In this document: positions 36,097 through 45,388 of the stretch, one piece after another | Layout of the letters: every line of letters begins with the position of its first letter | Position numbering within the stretch: position 1 is the stretch's first letter | Origin: Labilibacter sediminis | GTDB taxonomy: Bacteria > Bacteroidota > Bacteroidia > Bacteroidales > Marinilabiliaceae | Assembly: GCF_005877885.1 (NCBI RefSeq) | Contig: NZ_VCHY01000007.1 | Location: 124,001 to 188,000 of the forward strand | Length of the DNA: 64,000 bases | Direction of reading: 5' to 3' | Made by a program: the position numbers and the translations under genes | Notes under the pieces: generated by a model | What the model saw: only the letters and a program-made list of their open reading frames with translations | Database searches by the model: none | Told to the model about the DNA's origin: nothing

Positions 36097-37278
36097 ATGC
36101 GTATTACTCCGGAAGGAAAATTAATTTACCGTTGCATCTTAATCGTATTGTTGTTGGGTCAATGGAGCAACGTAACATCCCAGGAAACCAGTATTCCTCA
36201 GTTTCCGGAATGGATGATACAGAAACGAATGGAAGCCCTCAATTACCAAACGCCCATTCAGCTCGATTACAATAAATCGGTACAAGCTTATATTGATGTA
36301 TACACTGTTAAAAAGAGAGAACACTTAGCCAATATTATAAGTCGTTCGAAATTATACTTTCCTTTATTTGAAGAATACCTGGATAAGTATGACCTACCTT
36401 TGGAGCTAAAATATCTGGCTGTTATTGAGTCGGCACTGGACCCCAGAGCCAAGTCACCCTCAGGAGCCATGGGCTTATGGCAGTTTTTGTATCACTCTGG
36501 AACTATGTTCGACCTTAAAGTTTCTACTTATGTAGATGAACGCAGCGACCCTGTTTTATCTACTGAAGCAGCATGTAAATATCTCGAGTATCTTTACCGC
36601 ATTTTTGATGATTGGCAACTGGCATTAGCTGCCTACAACGGAGGAGCCGGGGTTATAAAAAAGGCTATTGAACGCTCTGGAGGCATCACTGATTATTGGC
36701 AATTACGCCCTTACCTGCCTGAACAGGTTAAAGGATATGTTCCTGCTTTTATTGCTGCTAACTATTCCTTGAGCTACTTTTCGAATTACGATATTCAGGA
36801 AACTCCTGCTAAATTTAGGTTTAACGATGTTGATACCGTTTTTATTCAGCAATCCGTTTCATTAAAAAAAATATCATCCATTGTAGGTATAAGTATGGAT
36901 GACCTCACTTTTTTAAATCCTGTTTTTACCAAGGAAACCATACCAGTAAACGATGATCCTGTTCGCTTATTTATTCCTGAAAAATTCTCAACTAACTTTG
37001 TTCAAAACGAACACAAACTATACAACAAAACAGTAACAACAGTTGATAAAACAAAAAATCTAAATCGTTCGAAAATATACCATACGGTGAGCAAAGGTGA
37101 GTATTTCCATAAAATTGCCATAAAATATAATTGTACACTCGAAGAAATTATCGAATGGAATAATTTAACATCAACAGATATTCATCCGGGGCAACAGCTG
37201 ATCATCTGGAAAACCGATAAAAAGCAACGATTCTTCTTCATAAAAAATGAAGTCAATAATTTAGCCGAATTAAAATAA
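36097..37278 (+). CDS. MltD-like lytic transglycosylase with C-terminal LysM domain
   Basis: This exported enzyme cleaves peptidoglycan strands. The 393 residues hold a signal peptide (about 1-28), an SLT domain with catalytic Glu111 in LAVIESALDP and the downstream AAYNGGAGVI motif, and a C-terminal LysM (about 325-370, YHTVSKGEYFHKIAIKYN) that binds glycan. A degenerate LysM-like stretch precedes it. A second MltD-like gene lies at 44211. It starts one base after the coiled-coil gene's stop. Confidence 0.92.
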   Translation: MRITPEGKLIYRCILIVLLLGQWSNVTSQETSIPQFPEWMIQKRMEALNYQTPIQLDYNKSVQAYIDVYTVKKREHLANIISRSKLYFPLFEEYLDKYDLPLELKYLAVIESALDPRAKSPSGAMGLWQFLYHSGTMFDLKVSTYVDERSDPVLSTEAACKYLEYLYRIFDDWQLALAAYNGGAGVIKKAIERSGGITDYWQLRPYLPEQVKGYVPAFIAANYSLSYFSNYDIQETPAKFRFNDVDTVFIQQSVSLKKISSIVGISMDDLTFLNPVFTKETIPVNDDPVRLFIPEKFSTNFVQNEHKLYNKTVTTVDKTKNLNRSKIYHTVSKGEYFHKIAIKYNCTLEEIIEWNNLTSTDIHPGQQLIIWKTDKKQRFFFIKNEVNNLAELK

Positions 37279-37331
37279 AACGATAAGCTTCTGAATTACC
37301 ATAATTGGTTTAATTCTTCACATTGCTTTTG

Positions 37332-37340
37332 TACATTTGT
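37332..37340 (+). promoter_or_regulatory. Candidate -7 element upstream of the DUF4837 gene
   Basis: TACATTTG followed by T, with a TTTA 19 bp upstream (37309-37312) as a weak -33 element. The gene starts 80 bases downstream, so a moderate leader is implied. Confidence 0.45.
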
Positions 37341-37420
37341 ACATCATCAAATTATGAACTTTTGCCTCTGCAATAAGTTTTGTTATCATAGAAAAATATT
37401 TTTTTTTAGAATTCATCATT

Positions 37421-38419
37421 ATGAAACACGTATTTTATTCTCTTTTACTTTTCTCCCTTATACTAAACAGTTGCAAAACAAAACCCAATGCTCATAAGCC
37501 AACTCCTTCTGGCAGTGCCGGCGTAATGGTTATTGTAATGAATGATAAAGTAAAGCAAACTGACGGCGGAAAAGCATTATGGGATATGATGGTTCAGCCT
37601 ATGATTGGATTACCACAGGAAGAACCGATGTTTGATGCTACTGTCATTCCGCACAGATCGCTTTCTGACTTTATGAAAACCTACCGTAATTTAATTATTG
37701 TGGAAGTGGGCAGCGATGTGAAGAAAGATGCCATTAAGTTTTTTAAAGGAACCTGGGCCAAACAACAGGCACTGGTTCGAATTTATGCTAAATCAGCAGA
37801 AAGCCTGCATTCTCTGGTTACTAAAAATGAATTAAAACTGGTTGGCTTCTTTACTAAAGCAGAAAAAGAACGCTTAATAACATACTACAATAAAGCTTTT
37901 AATCAGGAACTAACTAAAAAAGTAAAGAAAGACTGGAACTTCCATTTGACCGTACCTCGTGATTTTGTTCTCCGAAAAGAAGCTAAAGATTTCTTATGGA
38001 TGTCTCATGAAACAGCAACTTCGAGTCTGGGCTTGTTAGTATATCAATTTGATTATGTGGGAGAAGGTTCTTTTGCTAAAGAATATCTCTTAAGTAAAAG
38101 AGATGAGGTTTTAATGAAACAGGTTCCGGGTGAATACAAAGGCTCTTATATGACAACAGAACATCAGTTTCCTGTGAATTACCAGGTAGTAAACACAAAA
38201 AAAGACTCAAATATTGTTGTATTAAGAGGCTTATGGAAAGTACATGGAGATATGATGGGCGGTCCTTTTATCAGTATGTCACATTACAACAAGGCTACCA
38301 ACAAAGTTATTGTTACCGAAGGGTACTCGTTTAATCCTGAAAAACCTAAAAAGCGTAACATGGTGCGCCAATTAGAAGCTATTTTGCTTTCATACGATCC
38401 TTTAAAAGAAGAAGAATAG
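37421..38419 (+). CDS. DUF4837 family lipoprotein
   Basis: A 332-residue lipoprotein: signal peptide with lipobox LNSC (Cys18), then the DUF4837 body with PHRSLSDFMKTYRNLIIVEV near 85-104 and a C-terminal QLEAILLSYDPL. The family is restricted to Bacteroidota and has no known function. The stop codon touches the start of a 134-residue gene, so the two are surely cotranscribed. Confidence 0.87.
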   Translation: MKHVFYSLLLFSLILNSCKTKPNAHKPTPSGSAGVMVIVMNDKVKQTDGGKALWDMMVQPMIGLPQEEPMFDATVIPHRSLSDFMKTYRNLIIVEVGSDVKKDAIKFFKGTWAKQQALVRIYAKSAESLHSLVTKNELKLVGFFTKAEKERLITYYNKAFNQELTKKVKKDWNFHLTVPRDFVLRKEAKDFLWMSHETATSSLGLLVYQFDYVGEGSFAKEYLLSKRDEVLMKQVPGEYKGSYMTTEHQFPVNYQVVNTKKDSNIVVLRGLWKVHGDMMGGPFISMSHYNKATNKVIVTEGYSFNPEKPKKRNMVRQLEAILLSYDPLKEEE

Positions 38420-38824
38420 ATGAAGCTACCGGCCACTTCGCGAAACGAGCTGATACAAGCTTCCAGAAAAAACGAACTGATTGTTGAAACCGGAAGACAA
38501 ATTCAGAAAGATTTTGGTGAATTCGGACTGGATATTAAATTTTCGGGTAAAGCTGAAATATTCTACGAAGAATTGTTCGACCAAATGAAATCTCATGTAG
38601 ATACACTTCTTTCTGATAGCATGGATCGATTTATGCACTTTTTGTATCGAATTGATATCAGCGAAAATCAAATCATGCTTTATCAAAACGAAATGAAAGA
38701 TAGCAGCTACAACGAAGTGCTTACAGAACTTATTATTCACAGAGAACTTAAAAAAGTAATTACACGTGATTTTTTCAGACAGCAAAGTAAAAACAACACA
38801 GGTTCTGAAATTGAAAATTTGTAG
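38420..38824 (+). CDS. Conserved-looking hypothetical protein, cotranslated with DUF4837
   Basis: A 134-residue, charged, mainly helical cytoplasmic protein with no signal peptide, membrane helix or motif I can name. The ATG follows the DUF4837 stop with no gap. Its spacing, its codon use and its placement between DUF4837 and the aminopeptidase suggest a real gene. The early FGEFGLDIKFSGKAEIFYE stretch and the later ENQIMLYQNEM are the most distinctive parts. Confidence 0.75.
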   Translation: MKLPATSRNELIQASRKNELIVETGRQIQKDFGEFGLDIKFSGKAEIFYEELFDQMKSHVDTLLSDSMDRFMHFLYRIDISENQIMLYQNEMKDSSYNEVLTELIIHRELKKVITRDFFRQQSKNNTGSEIENL

Positions 38825-38878
38825 TTACAATTACCTTCTAATATTATCGTATTAAAATACAATAAAACGCCAACTATT

Positions 38879-40315
38879 ATGCAACCAACAATAAGAAAGT
38901 CCATCGATATAAATCCTAAAGCTCATTTAATTTTCATGATTAATAACCTTGATCTTTTAAACGATTTTAAGTTTAATGATGATGAAATAAAATACATAAA
39001 TGACAAGGTACAAAAGAAGAAAAGCTGCATTCATCTAAACAGACTTTCGCAACAGGTTTTTATCAGATATACGGTAAAAGAAGGTGATGATGAAAATGAA
39101 AAAATTCGCTTAGATGCCAACTCCGTCTACAAAAAACTAAAATCGGAAGATATTGATCAGGTTTCCATTATTGACTTAACAGGAAACAAAGCACAAACCA
39201 TTGCAATTACTGAAGGGCTTGCTTTAAGTGCCTACCAGTTTATTCAGTACAAAACAGAGAAAAAAGATAGCGAATACGCATTAAAGAATATTGCTGTTGC
39301 CAGTCCTGCAGTTACCGGATGCGAGTTAAACGAATTAAACAATGTGATTGAAGCTGTTTATGCTACACGTGATTTAGTAAACCAACCGGTAGATAAGTTA
39401 AATGCTGTACAACTTGCTGATTACGTGATTGAGAAGGCTGATAATTATGGATATAAAGCCAGGGTATTTAATAAATCTAAAATTGAAGCACTTAAGTTTG
39501 GCGGATTACTTGGTGTAAACAGAGGAAGTATTGACCCGCCAACCTTTACAACCATTGAATGGAAACCGGAAAATGCCATTAATGAAAAACCATATGTTTT
39601 AGTTGGTAAAGGTGTAGTTTTTGATACCGGAGGTATTAACCTTAAAACGCCTCCCGGAAGTTTAGATACCATGAAATGTGATATGGGTGGAGCTGCTTCT
39701 GTCATTGGTACTATGATGGCTATCTCAAAAAATCAACTTCCGATACATATCATTGGTTTGGTTCCTGCCACAGATAACCGCCCCGGACAAAATGCCTTTG
39801 TTCCTGGTGATATATTAACCATGCACAACGGTTTAACCGTAGAAATACTAAACACTGATGCTGAAGGAAGGCTTATTTTAGCCGATGCCCTAAGTTATGC
39901 CAACAAGTACGAACCTGAGTTAGTGATTGATCTGGCTACGCTTACCGGCTCTGCAGTAATGGCTATTGGAGAGTACGGAACGGTGAGTATGGGTACCGCC
40001 GACGATAAAGAATTTGAAAGCCTGGAAAAGCATGGCTATGCAACCCACGAAAGAATTGTGAAATTCCCGTTCTGGAGTGATTATGATGAGTTGATTAAAT
40101 CAGATATTGCCGATATTAAAAACCTCGGTGGTCGTGAAGGAGGAAGTATTACTGCCGGTAAATTCTTATCCAAATTTACGGATTATCCCTGGATTCACCT
40201 TGACATTGCAGGACCTTCATTTCACTTAAAAGAAAGCAGTTACCGCGGCAAAGGAGGCTCTGGTGTTGGCGTACGATTATTGTATCATTTTTTTAAGTCA
40301 AAAACGCTTAAATAA
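38879..40315 (+). CDS. Leucyl aminopeptidase family protein (M17)
   Basis: A cytosolic zinc/manganese aminopeptidase of 478 residues. The C-terminal catalytic domain has the metal and active-site motifs VGKGVVFDTGGINLK near 242-256 and the family signature NTDAEGRL near 323-330. The N-terminal macro-like domain (1-150) is diverged. It should remove N-terminal residues during peptide turnover. It lies 54 bp after the 134-residue gene; no own promoter element is clear. Confidence 0.92.
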   Translation: MQPTIRKSIDINPKAHLIFMINNLDLLNDFKFNDDEIKYINDKVQKKKSCIHLNRLSQQVFIRYTVKEGDDENEKIRLDANSVYKKLKSEDIDQVSIIDLTGNKAQTIAITEGLALSAYQFIQYKTEKKDSEYALKNIAVASPAVTGCELNELNNVIEAVYATRDLVNQPVDKLNAVQLADYVIEKADNYGYKARVFNKSKIEALKFGGLLGVNRGSIDPPTFTTIEWKPENAINEKPYVLVGKGVVFDTGGINLKTPPGSLDTMKCDMGGAASVIGTMMAISKNQLPIHIIGLVPATDNRPGQNAFVPGDILTMHNGLTVEILNTDAEGRLILADALSYANKYEPELVIDLATLTGSAVMAIGEYGTVSMGTADDKEFESLEKHGYATHERIVKFPFWSDYDELIKSDIADIKNLGGREGGSITAGKFLSKFTDYPWIHLDIAGPSFHLKESSYRGKGGSGVGVRLLYHFFKSKTLK

Positions 40316-40424
40316 AACCAAGGGCCAATAAATGAGAAATCTAAACCTTTTGTAAAAAAAATAAGAAATGAGATAGGATTCCCGTAAAAATGGCGATATT
40401 TATCTCCAATTCAATACTAAATTC

Positions 40425-41528
40425 ATGAAGACTGACAAGATAAAAGTGGGGATAACCCACGGTGACATAAATGGAATAGGGTACGAAATCATTTTTAAAG
40501 CACTTAGCGACAACAGAATGTTTGATATGTGCACACCTATTGTATATGGCTCTTCAAAGGTTGCTGCCTACCATCGTAAAACTTTAAATATTTCCAACTT
40601 TAGTTTAAATAACATCAGAAGTGCAGATGATGCTCACCCTAAAAGGGCAAATATCATTAATTGCATTGACGATAATGTTAGGGTTGAATTAGGCAAAGCA
40701 ACAACAATGGGTGGTGAAGCGGCCTACGCAGCACTTAATCAGGCAGTTTCTGATTTAAAAGAAAAAAAGATTGATGTATTAGTTACTGCTCCAATTCATA
40801 AAAAAAATATACAGTCCAAAGATTTTGAATTCCCGGGTCATACTGAGTTTTTAGAATCTGAATTTGGTGGCGGAGGATCACTAATGCTACTTATCAGCGA
40901 TGTATTAAAGGTTGGTGTAGTTACCGGCCATGTACCTCTTAATCAAATCACTGAATATATCACCAAGGAAAAAATTGTTTCTAAACTAAGAATCTTAAAC
41001 AGATCGTTAAAGCAGGATTTTACCATCAGAAAACCTAAAATTGCAGTATTGGGATTAAACCCTCATGCTGGGGACAACGGATTACTGGGTAAAGAAGAGC
41101 AGGATATTATAATTCCGGCTATTGAAGAAGCTAAAAGTAAAGGCATTGTTGCCTTAGGGCCATACCCGGCAGATGGATTTTTTGGATCAAACAACCTTTC
41201 TAAATTTGATGCTGTTTTAGCGATGTATCATGATCAGGGTTTAATTCCGTTTAAAACCATTTCCTTTGCCTCGGGTGTTAATTTTACTGCCGGTTTACCT
41301 ATTGTCAGAACATCACCAGACCATGGAACTGCATTTGAAATTGCAGGACAGGGAGTTGCTGATGAAGAATCATTTAGACAGGCAATTTATTCATCCATTG
41401 ATATTTTTAAAAATAGAGATTCTTACAATGAACTCTCTAAAAATCCATTAAAATCATACGATATTAGTAAGATGGATGATAAATTAGACGATAAGGTACC
41501 TAAAGAAGAAGACGAAAAAGAAAAATAA
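40425..41528 (+). CDS. pdxA: 4-hydroxythreonine-4-phosphate dehydrogenase
   Basis: PdxA oxidises 4-phosphohydroxy-L-threonine in pyridoxal phosphate synthesis (the DXP-dependent route). The 367 residues show the N-terminal GITHGDINGIGYEI (near 8-21), the metal His in FPGHTEFLE, the second metal region MYHDQGLIPFK and GTAFEIAGQG near the C-terminus. Length is slightly above average because of an acidic C-terminal tail (DDKLDDKVPKEEDEKEK). A terminator follows at once. Confidence 0.95.
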   Translation: MKTDKIKVGITHGDINGIGYEIIFKALSDNRMFDMCTPIVYGSSKVAAYHRKTLNISNFSLNNIRSADDAHPKRANIINCIDDNVRVELGKATTMGGEAAYAALNQAVSDLKEKKIDVLVTAPIHKKNIQSKDFEFPGHTEFLESEFGGGGSLMLLISDVLKVGVVTGHVPLNQITEYITKEKIVSKLRILNRSLKQDFTIRKPKIAVLGLNPHAGDNGLLGKEEQDIIIPAIEEAKSKGIVALGPYPADGFFGSNNLSKFDAVLAMYHDQGLIPFKTISFASGVNFTAGLPIVRTSPDHGTAFEIAGQGVADEESFRQAIYSSIDIFKNRDSYNELSKNPLKSYDISKMDDKLDDKVPKEEDEKEK

Positions 41529-41534
41529 ACAAAT

Positions 41535-41567
41535 AACCCTCTTTCATTTTTTGACTGAGGGTTTTTT
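41535..41567. terminator. Intrinsic terminator between pdxA and the convergent kinase gene
   Basis: AACCCTC (41535-41541) pairs with GAGGGTT (41557-41563), followed by TTTT. It serves pdxA and ends at the kinase stop codon. Confidence 0.8.
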
Positions 41568-43854
41568 ATTCTCTAAAAAAAGGGATAGTAAAATCAAATC
41601 GAGAACCTACATCTATTTTCGATTTTAATTCAATGGTTCCGCCCATTAATTCAACGTATGCTTTGGTAATTGTTAATCCCAAGCCTGTCCCCCCTTTATT
41701 ACTGCTATATTTTCCAACTTGCCAGAACCGGTTAAAAATCTGTTTCTGATCTTTTATGCCTATCCCTATACCTGTATCTTCTACATAAAAGTTTAATGCC
41801 TCACCATCTGTTTTTACTCCAAACTTAACGAACCCTGCATTGGTAAATTTTATGGCATTGCCTATTAAATTAGAAAACACCTGTTTCAACTTCACCCTGT
41901 CCATCCTAACAGCCAGCTCCTCACGACTAAACTCAACCAGTAACTCAATTCCTTTTTCATCAGACAATGCTCCGTAAAACAGTTCTAATTCCTTAAATAA
42001 ATCGTTTAATATAAACTCCTGATTATTGATATCTATTTGTCCGGCTTCTATTTTAGAAATATCAATGATATCGTTTATAATATTTAAAAGTTGATTGGAA
42101 CTCTCCTGAATAATAGAGATATAATTTATGCGCTCATCAGGCTCTATTTCCGGATTCTGAATTAACTCGGTAAAGCCAACTATACCATTCATGGGAGTCC
42201 TTATTTCGTGGGACATATTGGCTAAAAAGGCACTTTTTAAACGGTCGCTTTCTTCAGCTTTTTGCTTAGCCTTCTCTAATTTCCTTTCCATGCGCTTTTG
42301 TGTTTGAAGCGCTTTACCAAGTTTAATATTATTATATGCCAATGTAGAGAGCTTAACGGTTAAAACCTTTAACAGATGCAAGGCATTTTCAAAAACATCA
42401 TAGTCAATGCCATTCATCTCTTCAAAAGTTTTACTCACCTGCTCTACATCAATACCTATTCCTTTTGAAAATGAAAGTAACCTTTTCTTATTGGCATCAA
42501 CGGGCTTCACCTTACCGATCCACCAGGTTCCTAAATGTGCTCCTTCAACAACAATAGGGGCGGCAGCATCCAAAAAACCGCAACCTATGCACTTATGCCA
42601 CTCCGTACTATGACTCTCTAAAATCTTGGTTTTAAGTATTTCATTAGACATTCTGCAAATTTCCTGTCCTTTCTGAGATTGTTGTATTAACTCACAAACC
42701 GATTTTTCTATATTCTTACTGGATATGATATTCCCTTCAACATCCGTAATTACTGAAGGAATACCTGTTGCCAGTGAAAAAGCTTCCTGCAATACAACCA
42801 GTTGTTCCCTATCTAATATATCAAGCAACCTTAGCTTTGAAATTTTAGCAGATGGTGATAAAATTTTATCCAATCGTTTTTGCAACTGTTCATGCCTAAG
42901 AAGTAACTGCTCCTCCTTTTCAACCCGGTTTGAAATATCAATTGCCGTAATGACCACATAAATCTTGTTCTGAAAATGAAATCCCTGAAAAGCCAGCTGG
43001 GCGTGTATCATTGTACCATTAGGTCTTCTTACTTTCCAGTCTCTTATGAATTTTTCTCCTTTAACACTTTGCTCTGCAATCTCTAATATATCTATTTCCT
43101 GTTCTTTTCGGGTTACATCCTCCCAATACGTTAAATCATAAAATGACTTACCTATCAGTTCATGCTTAGTACATTCAAGCAATTCAAGCGTTTGAGCATT
43201 ACAGTCAACCATTACATTATCCACAAATATGCCTATAGCCAATAACGACTCTTCGTAAAACATATCTGCAATAGCTTCCTGAAAATTTTTAGTGTTACGT
43301 GCTTGTTTTTTTATTTCAAGATTTCCGATTACAGAGCCAAATAACTTAAGTGAATCAACTTCATTGTCTTCCCACTTCCTTTCTGAGGAAACCATATCAA
43401 TACCAATAAATCCCAATGTTTGTTTTTCACTTTTAAAAGGAACCAGTAAAACAGATTTAACGCCCTCTGCTATCATTCCATTCCTTTCTGTAACAGCTTC
43501 CTCCGGAATGTCAGTAATTTTATTGACTTTAAAAATCTCACCTTTTAACAACCTGCCGGCAACATACTGAAAATGTACCAAAGGAATATCTTTCCATTCT
43601 GAAAAAGGTATTATACCTTCCTTTGTCCATTGAGCACGAATAGAAGTATATTTTTTATCTCCGGAATAAAAGAAAACATAGCATCTTTCGCTATTAAAGT
43701 ATTGACCTGTTAACTTTAGGAAATCTGTCAATAAGCTTTCTAACTGTTGATGAGAAGATTGATTGATGCTTTGAATCATTTGAAAAACCAACCCTTCCAG
43801 TCCAACACCATTCGCACTGCCATAATTCTTCACATCTTCAGTTTTATGTATCAT
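41566..43854 (-). CDS. Sensor histidine kinase with GAF, PAS and PocR domains
   Basis: A 762-residue cytoplasmic kinase with no membrane segment. In order: GAF (about 30-185, FNSERCYVFFYSG), PAS (about 195-315, GKSFYDLTYWEDV), PocR ligand-binding domain (about 340-500) with a cysteine set (Cys around RMSNEILKTKI... and HKCIGCGF) typical of PocR, then HisKA with His549 in NMSHEIRTP and a HATPase with NLIGNAIKF, DTGIGIG and GGTGLGLTI. It has no receiver domain and no adjacent response regulator. PocR domains bind small hydrocarbon-type or related ligands; the signal here is unknown. It is transcribed alone, convergent with pdxA. Confidence 0.88.
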   Translation of the reverse strand: MIHKTEDVKNYGSANGVGLEGLVFQMIQSINQSSHQQLESLLTDFLKLTGQYFNSERCYVFFYSGDKKYTSIRAQWTKEGIIPFSEWKDIPLVHFQYVAGRLLKGEIFKVNKITDIPEEAVTERNGMIAEGVKSVLLVPFKSEKQTLGFIGIDMVSSERKWEDNEVDSLKLFGSVIGNLEIKKQARNTKNFQEAIADMFYEESLLAIGIFVDNVMVDCNAQTLELLECTKHELIGKSFYDLTYWEDVTRKEQEIDILEIAEQSVKGEKFIRDWKVRRPNGTMIHAQLAFQGFHFQNKIYVVITAIDISNRVEKEEQLLLRHEQLQKRLDKILSPSAKISKLRLLDILDREQLVVLQEAFSLATGIPSVITDVEGNIISSKNIEKSVCELIQQSQKGQEICRMSNEILKTKILESHSTEWHKCIGCGFLDAAAPIVVEGAHLGTWWIGKVKPVDANKKRLLSFSKGIGIDVEQVSKTFEEMNGIDYDVFENALHLLKVLTVKLSTLAYNNIKLGKALQTQKRMERKLEKAKQKAEESDRLKSAFLANMSHEIRTPMNGIVGFTELIQNPEIEPDERINYISIIQESSNQLLNIINDIIDISKIEAGQIDINNQEFILNDLFKELELFYGALSDEKGIELLVEFSREELAVRMDRVKLKQVFSNLIGNAIKFTNAGFVKFGVKTDGEALNFYVEDTGIGIGIKDQKQIFNRFWQVGKYSSNKGGTGLGLTITKAYVELMGGTIELKSKIDVGSRFDFTIPFFRE

Positions 43855-44197
43855 AAACTCAACAATATTCGGCTATTCATACTAAAAACACTGAGACCTT
43901 TTCTGTTTTCAATCCAAAGTCCATGCGTTTCAAAACAACACTTCTTCATATAAAATACACTGCGTAATAGCACAAAAGACAGGTTATATAGCAACAATTT
44001 TAGATATGTCGCAACTGCCAATAACTATTTTAAAAATTGACAAAAAGTAATATAGAAAAAAAAAGTGTAAAAATCTAGCGAGCATTTACAACAAAATTTA
44101 AAGTTAAACGTACTCTTTATATCAACATAACAGCGGTTTATTGAGTATTTTTTAAATAATTTCAATATTTTCGTGCGAATTAAAGACAGCATTATTT
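43855..44197. other. Divergent intergenic region without recognised gene
   Basis: The gap between the divergent histidine kinase and second MltD-like gene is AT-rich. I see no repeat or RNA gene. A TATTTTCG at about 44166-44173 is one base off the -7 consensus for the MltD-like gene. Confidence 0.45.
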
Positions 44198-44205
44198 AGG
44201 AGGGG
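44198..44205 (+). promoter_or_regulatory. Strong Shine-Dalgarno sequence of the second MltD-like gene
   Basis: AGGAGGGG with GGAGG ending 7 bases before the ATG. This is unusual for the phylum and differs from neighbouring genes, which have none. Confidence 0.65.
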
Positions 44206-44210
44206 ACAAA

Positions 44211-45251
44211 ATGGAGCGAAACAGAACAAGCGGATATATTAAACTTCTTTCAGTTACATCAAGTATTATTTCAATATATATAATTATTCAACTCTTTGCT
44301 TTTTCGGCAGAACCTGCAAAGAATACAAATACAACTTTACCCAATAAAAAATACTATTCTATACATAGTTTAGACATTCCGGATAATTTAACTTTTGCAG
44401 GAGAATCGGTTCCTGTAGACAAACATTGGGTAAAAGAAAGTATTGATCGTGAATTGCTTGTAAACACTTATTGGCAGTCACAAACTGTTTTATTTATTAA
44501 ACGATGCAACAGGTATTTCCCAATCATTGAGCCTATACTTAAAGAACAGGGAATTCCTGATGACTTTAAATATTTAGCCGTTATTGAAAGTGGTTTAATG
44601 CCTCGTTCCGTTTCGCCGGCAGGAGCTGCAGGTATTTGGCAGTTTATGAAATCTACAGCCATTGAGTATGGCTTAGAAGTAAACACTCAGGTTGATGAAA
44701 GATATCATTTAGAAAAGGCTACAATTGCTGCTTGTAAGTATTTTAAAAAATCATATGCAACCTACAACAACTGGACCTTGGTAGCAGCCTCATATAATGC
44801 AGGTAAAAACGGCATCAATAAACAATTAAAAAAACAAAAAGCAACAGACTACTACAACCTTTTATTAGGAGAAGAAACCGGCCGATATGTTTATAGGATA
44901 ATTGCTTTAAAAGAGATTTTATCTTCTCCTGACAAGTATGGATTCTACGTTAAAGATAAAGACCTGTATCCTACGATTGATATTCAGAAGATAAATGTAA
45001 ATAGTTCTATTGATAACATCGCCGACTTTGCATCGAACTATGGTTTATCCTACAAAGAATTCAAAGATTTAAATCCTTGGTTAAGAGACAACACCTTAAC
45101 AAACTCCCGTCAAAAGGAATACCAGATCTCTCTGCCTTCACAAAGTAAGTTAAACAACAACACTATTGCAGGAACTAATATTGAAGAAATAAATAACTCA
45201 GGTTCCTTAAACAAAGAGCTAAAGCTTAAAAACCAAAACTTGTCACATTAA
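44211..45251 (+). CDS. MltD-like lytic transglycosylase (second copy)
   Basis: A 346-residue exported transglycosylase. An N-terminal hydrophobic segment (about 11-30) acts as signal or anchor; the SLT domain has catalytic Glu126 in LAVIESGLMP, the GIWQFM motif and ASYNAGKNGI. The C-terminus has a weak LysM-like stretch (about 260-315) and no clear LysM, unlike the copy at 36097. It is preceded by an unusually good Shine-Dalgarno sequence. It likely remodels peptidoglycan in parallel with its paralog. Confidence 0.9.
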   Translation: MERNRTSGYIKLLSVTSSIISIYIIIQLFAFSAEPAKNTNTTLPNKKYYSIHSLDIPDNLTFAGESVPVDKHWVKESIDRELLVNTYWQSQTVLFIKRCNRYFPIIEPILKEQGIPDDFKYLAVIESGLMPRSVSPAGAAGIWQFMKSTAIEYGLEVNTQVDERYHLEKATIAACKYFKKSYATYNNWTLVAASYNAGKNGINKQLKKQKATDYYNLLLGEETGRYVYRIIALKEILSSPDKYGFYVKDKDLYPTIDIQKINVNSSIDNIADFASNYGLSYKEFKDLNPWLRDNTLTNSRQKEYQISLPSQSKLNNNTIAGTNIEEINNSGSLNKELKLKNQNLSH

Positions 45252-45372
45252 CAGGCAATTATTGGCACACTCAAACTGGTTTAATTTATTCAACTATTTA
45301 GCACCTTTCAGAAGTATACTTTTAGAAATTAACTAACAAATCTTTCCTATATTTACCAGCCTAATTAAGATT

Positions 45373-45381
45373 TAAATTTGC
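45373..45381 (+). promoter_or_regulatory. Candidate -7 promoter element of uvrA
   Basis: TAAATTTG followed by C, only eight bases before ATG 45389, which would make the message almost leaderless. It also argues against a TTG start at 45383. Confidence 0.45.
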
Positions 45382-45388
45382 ATTGCAG

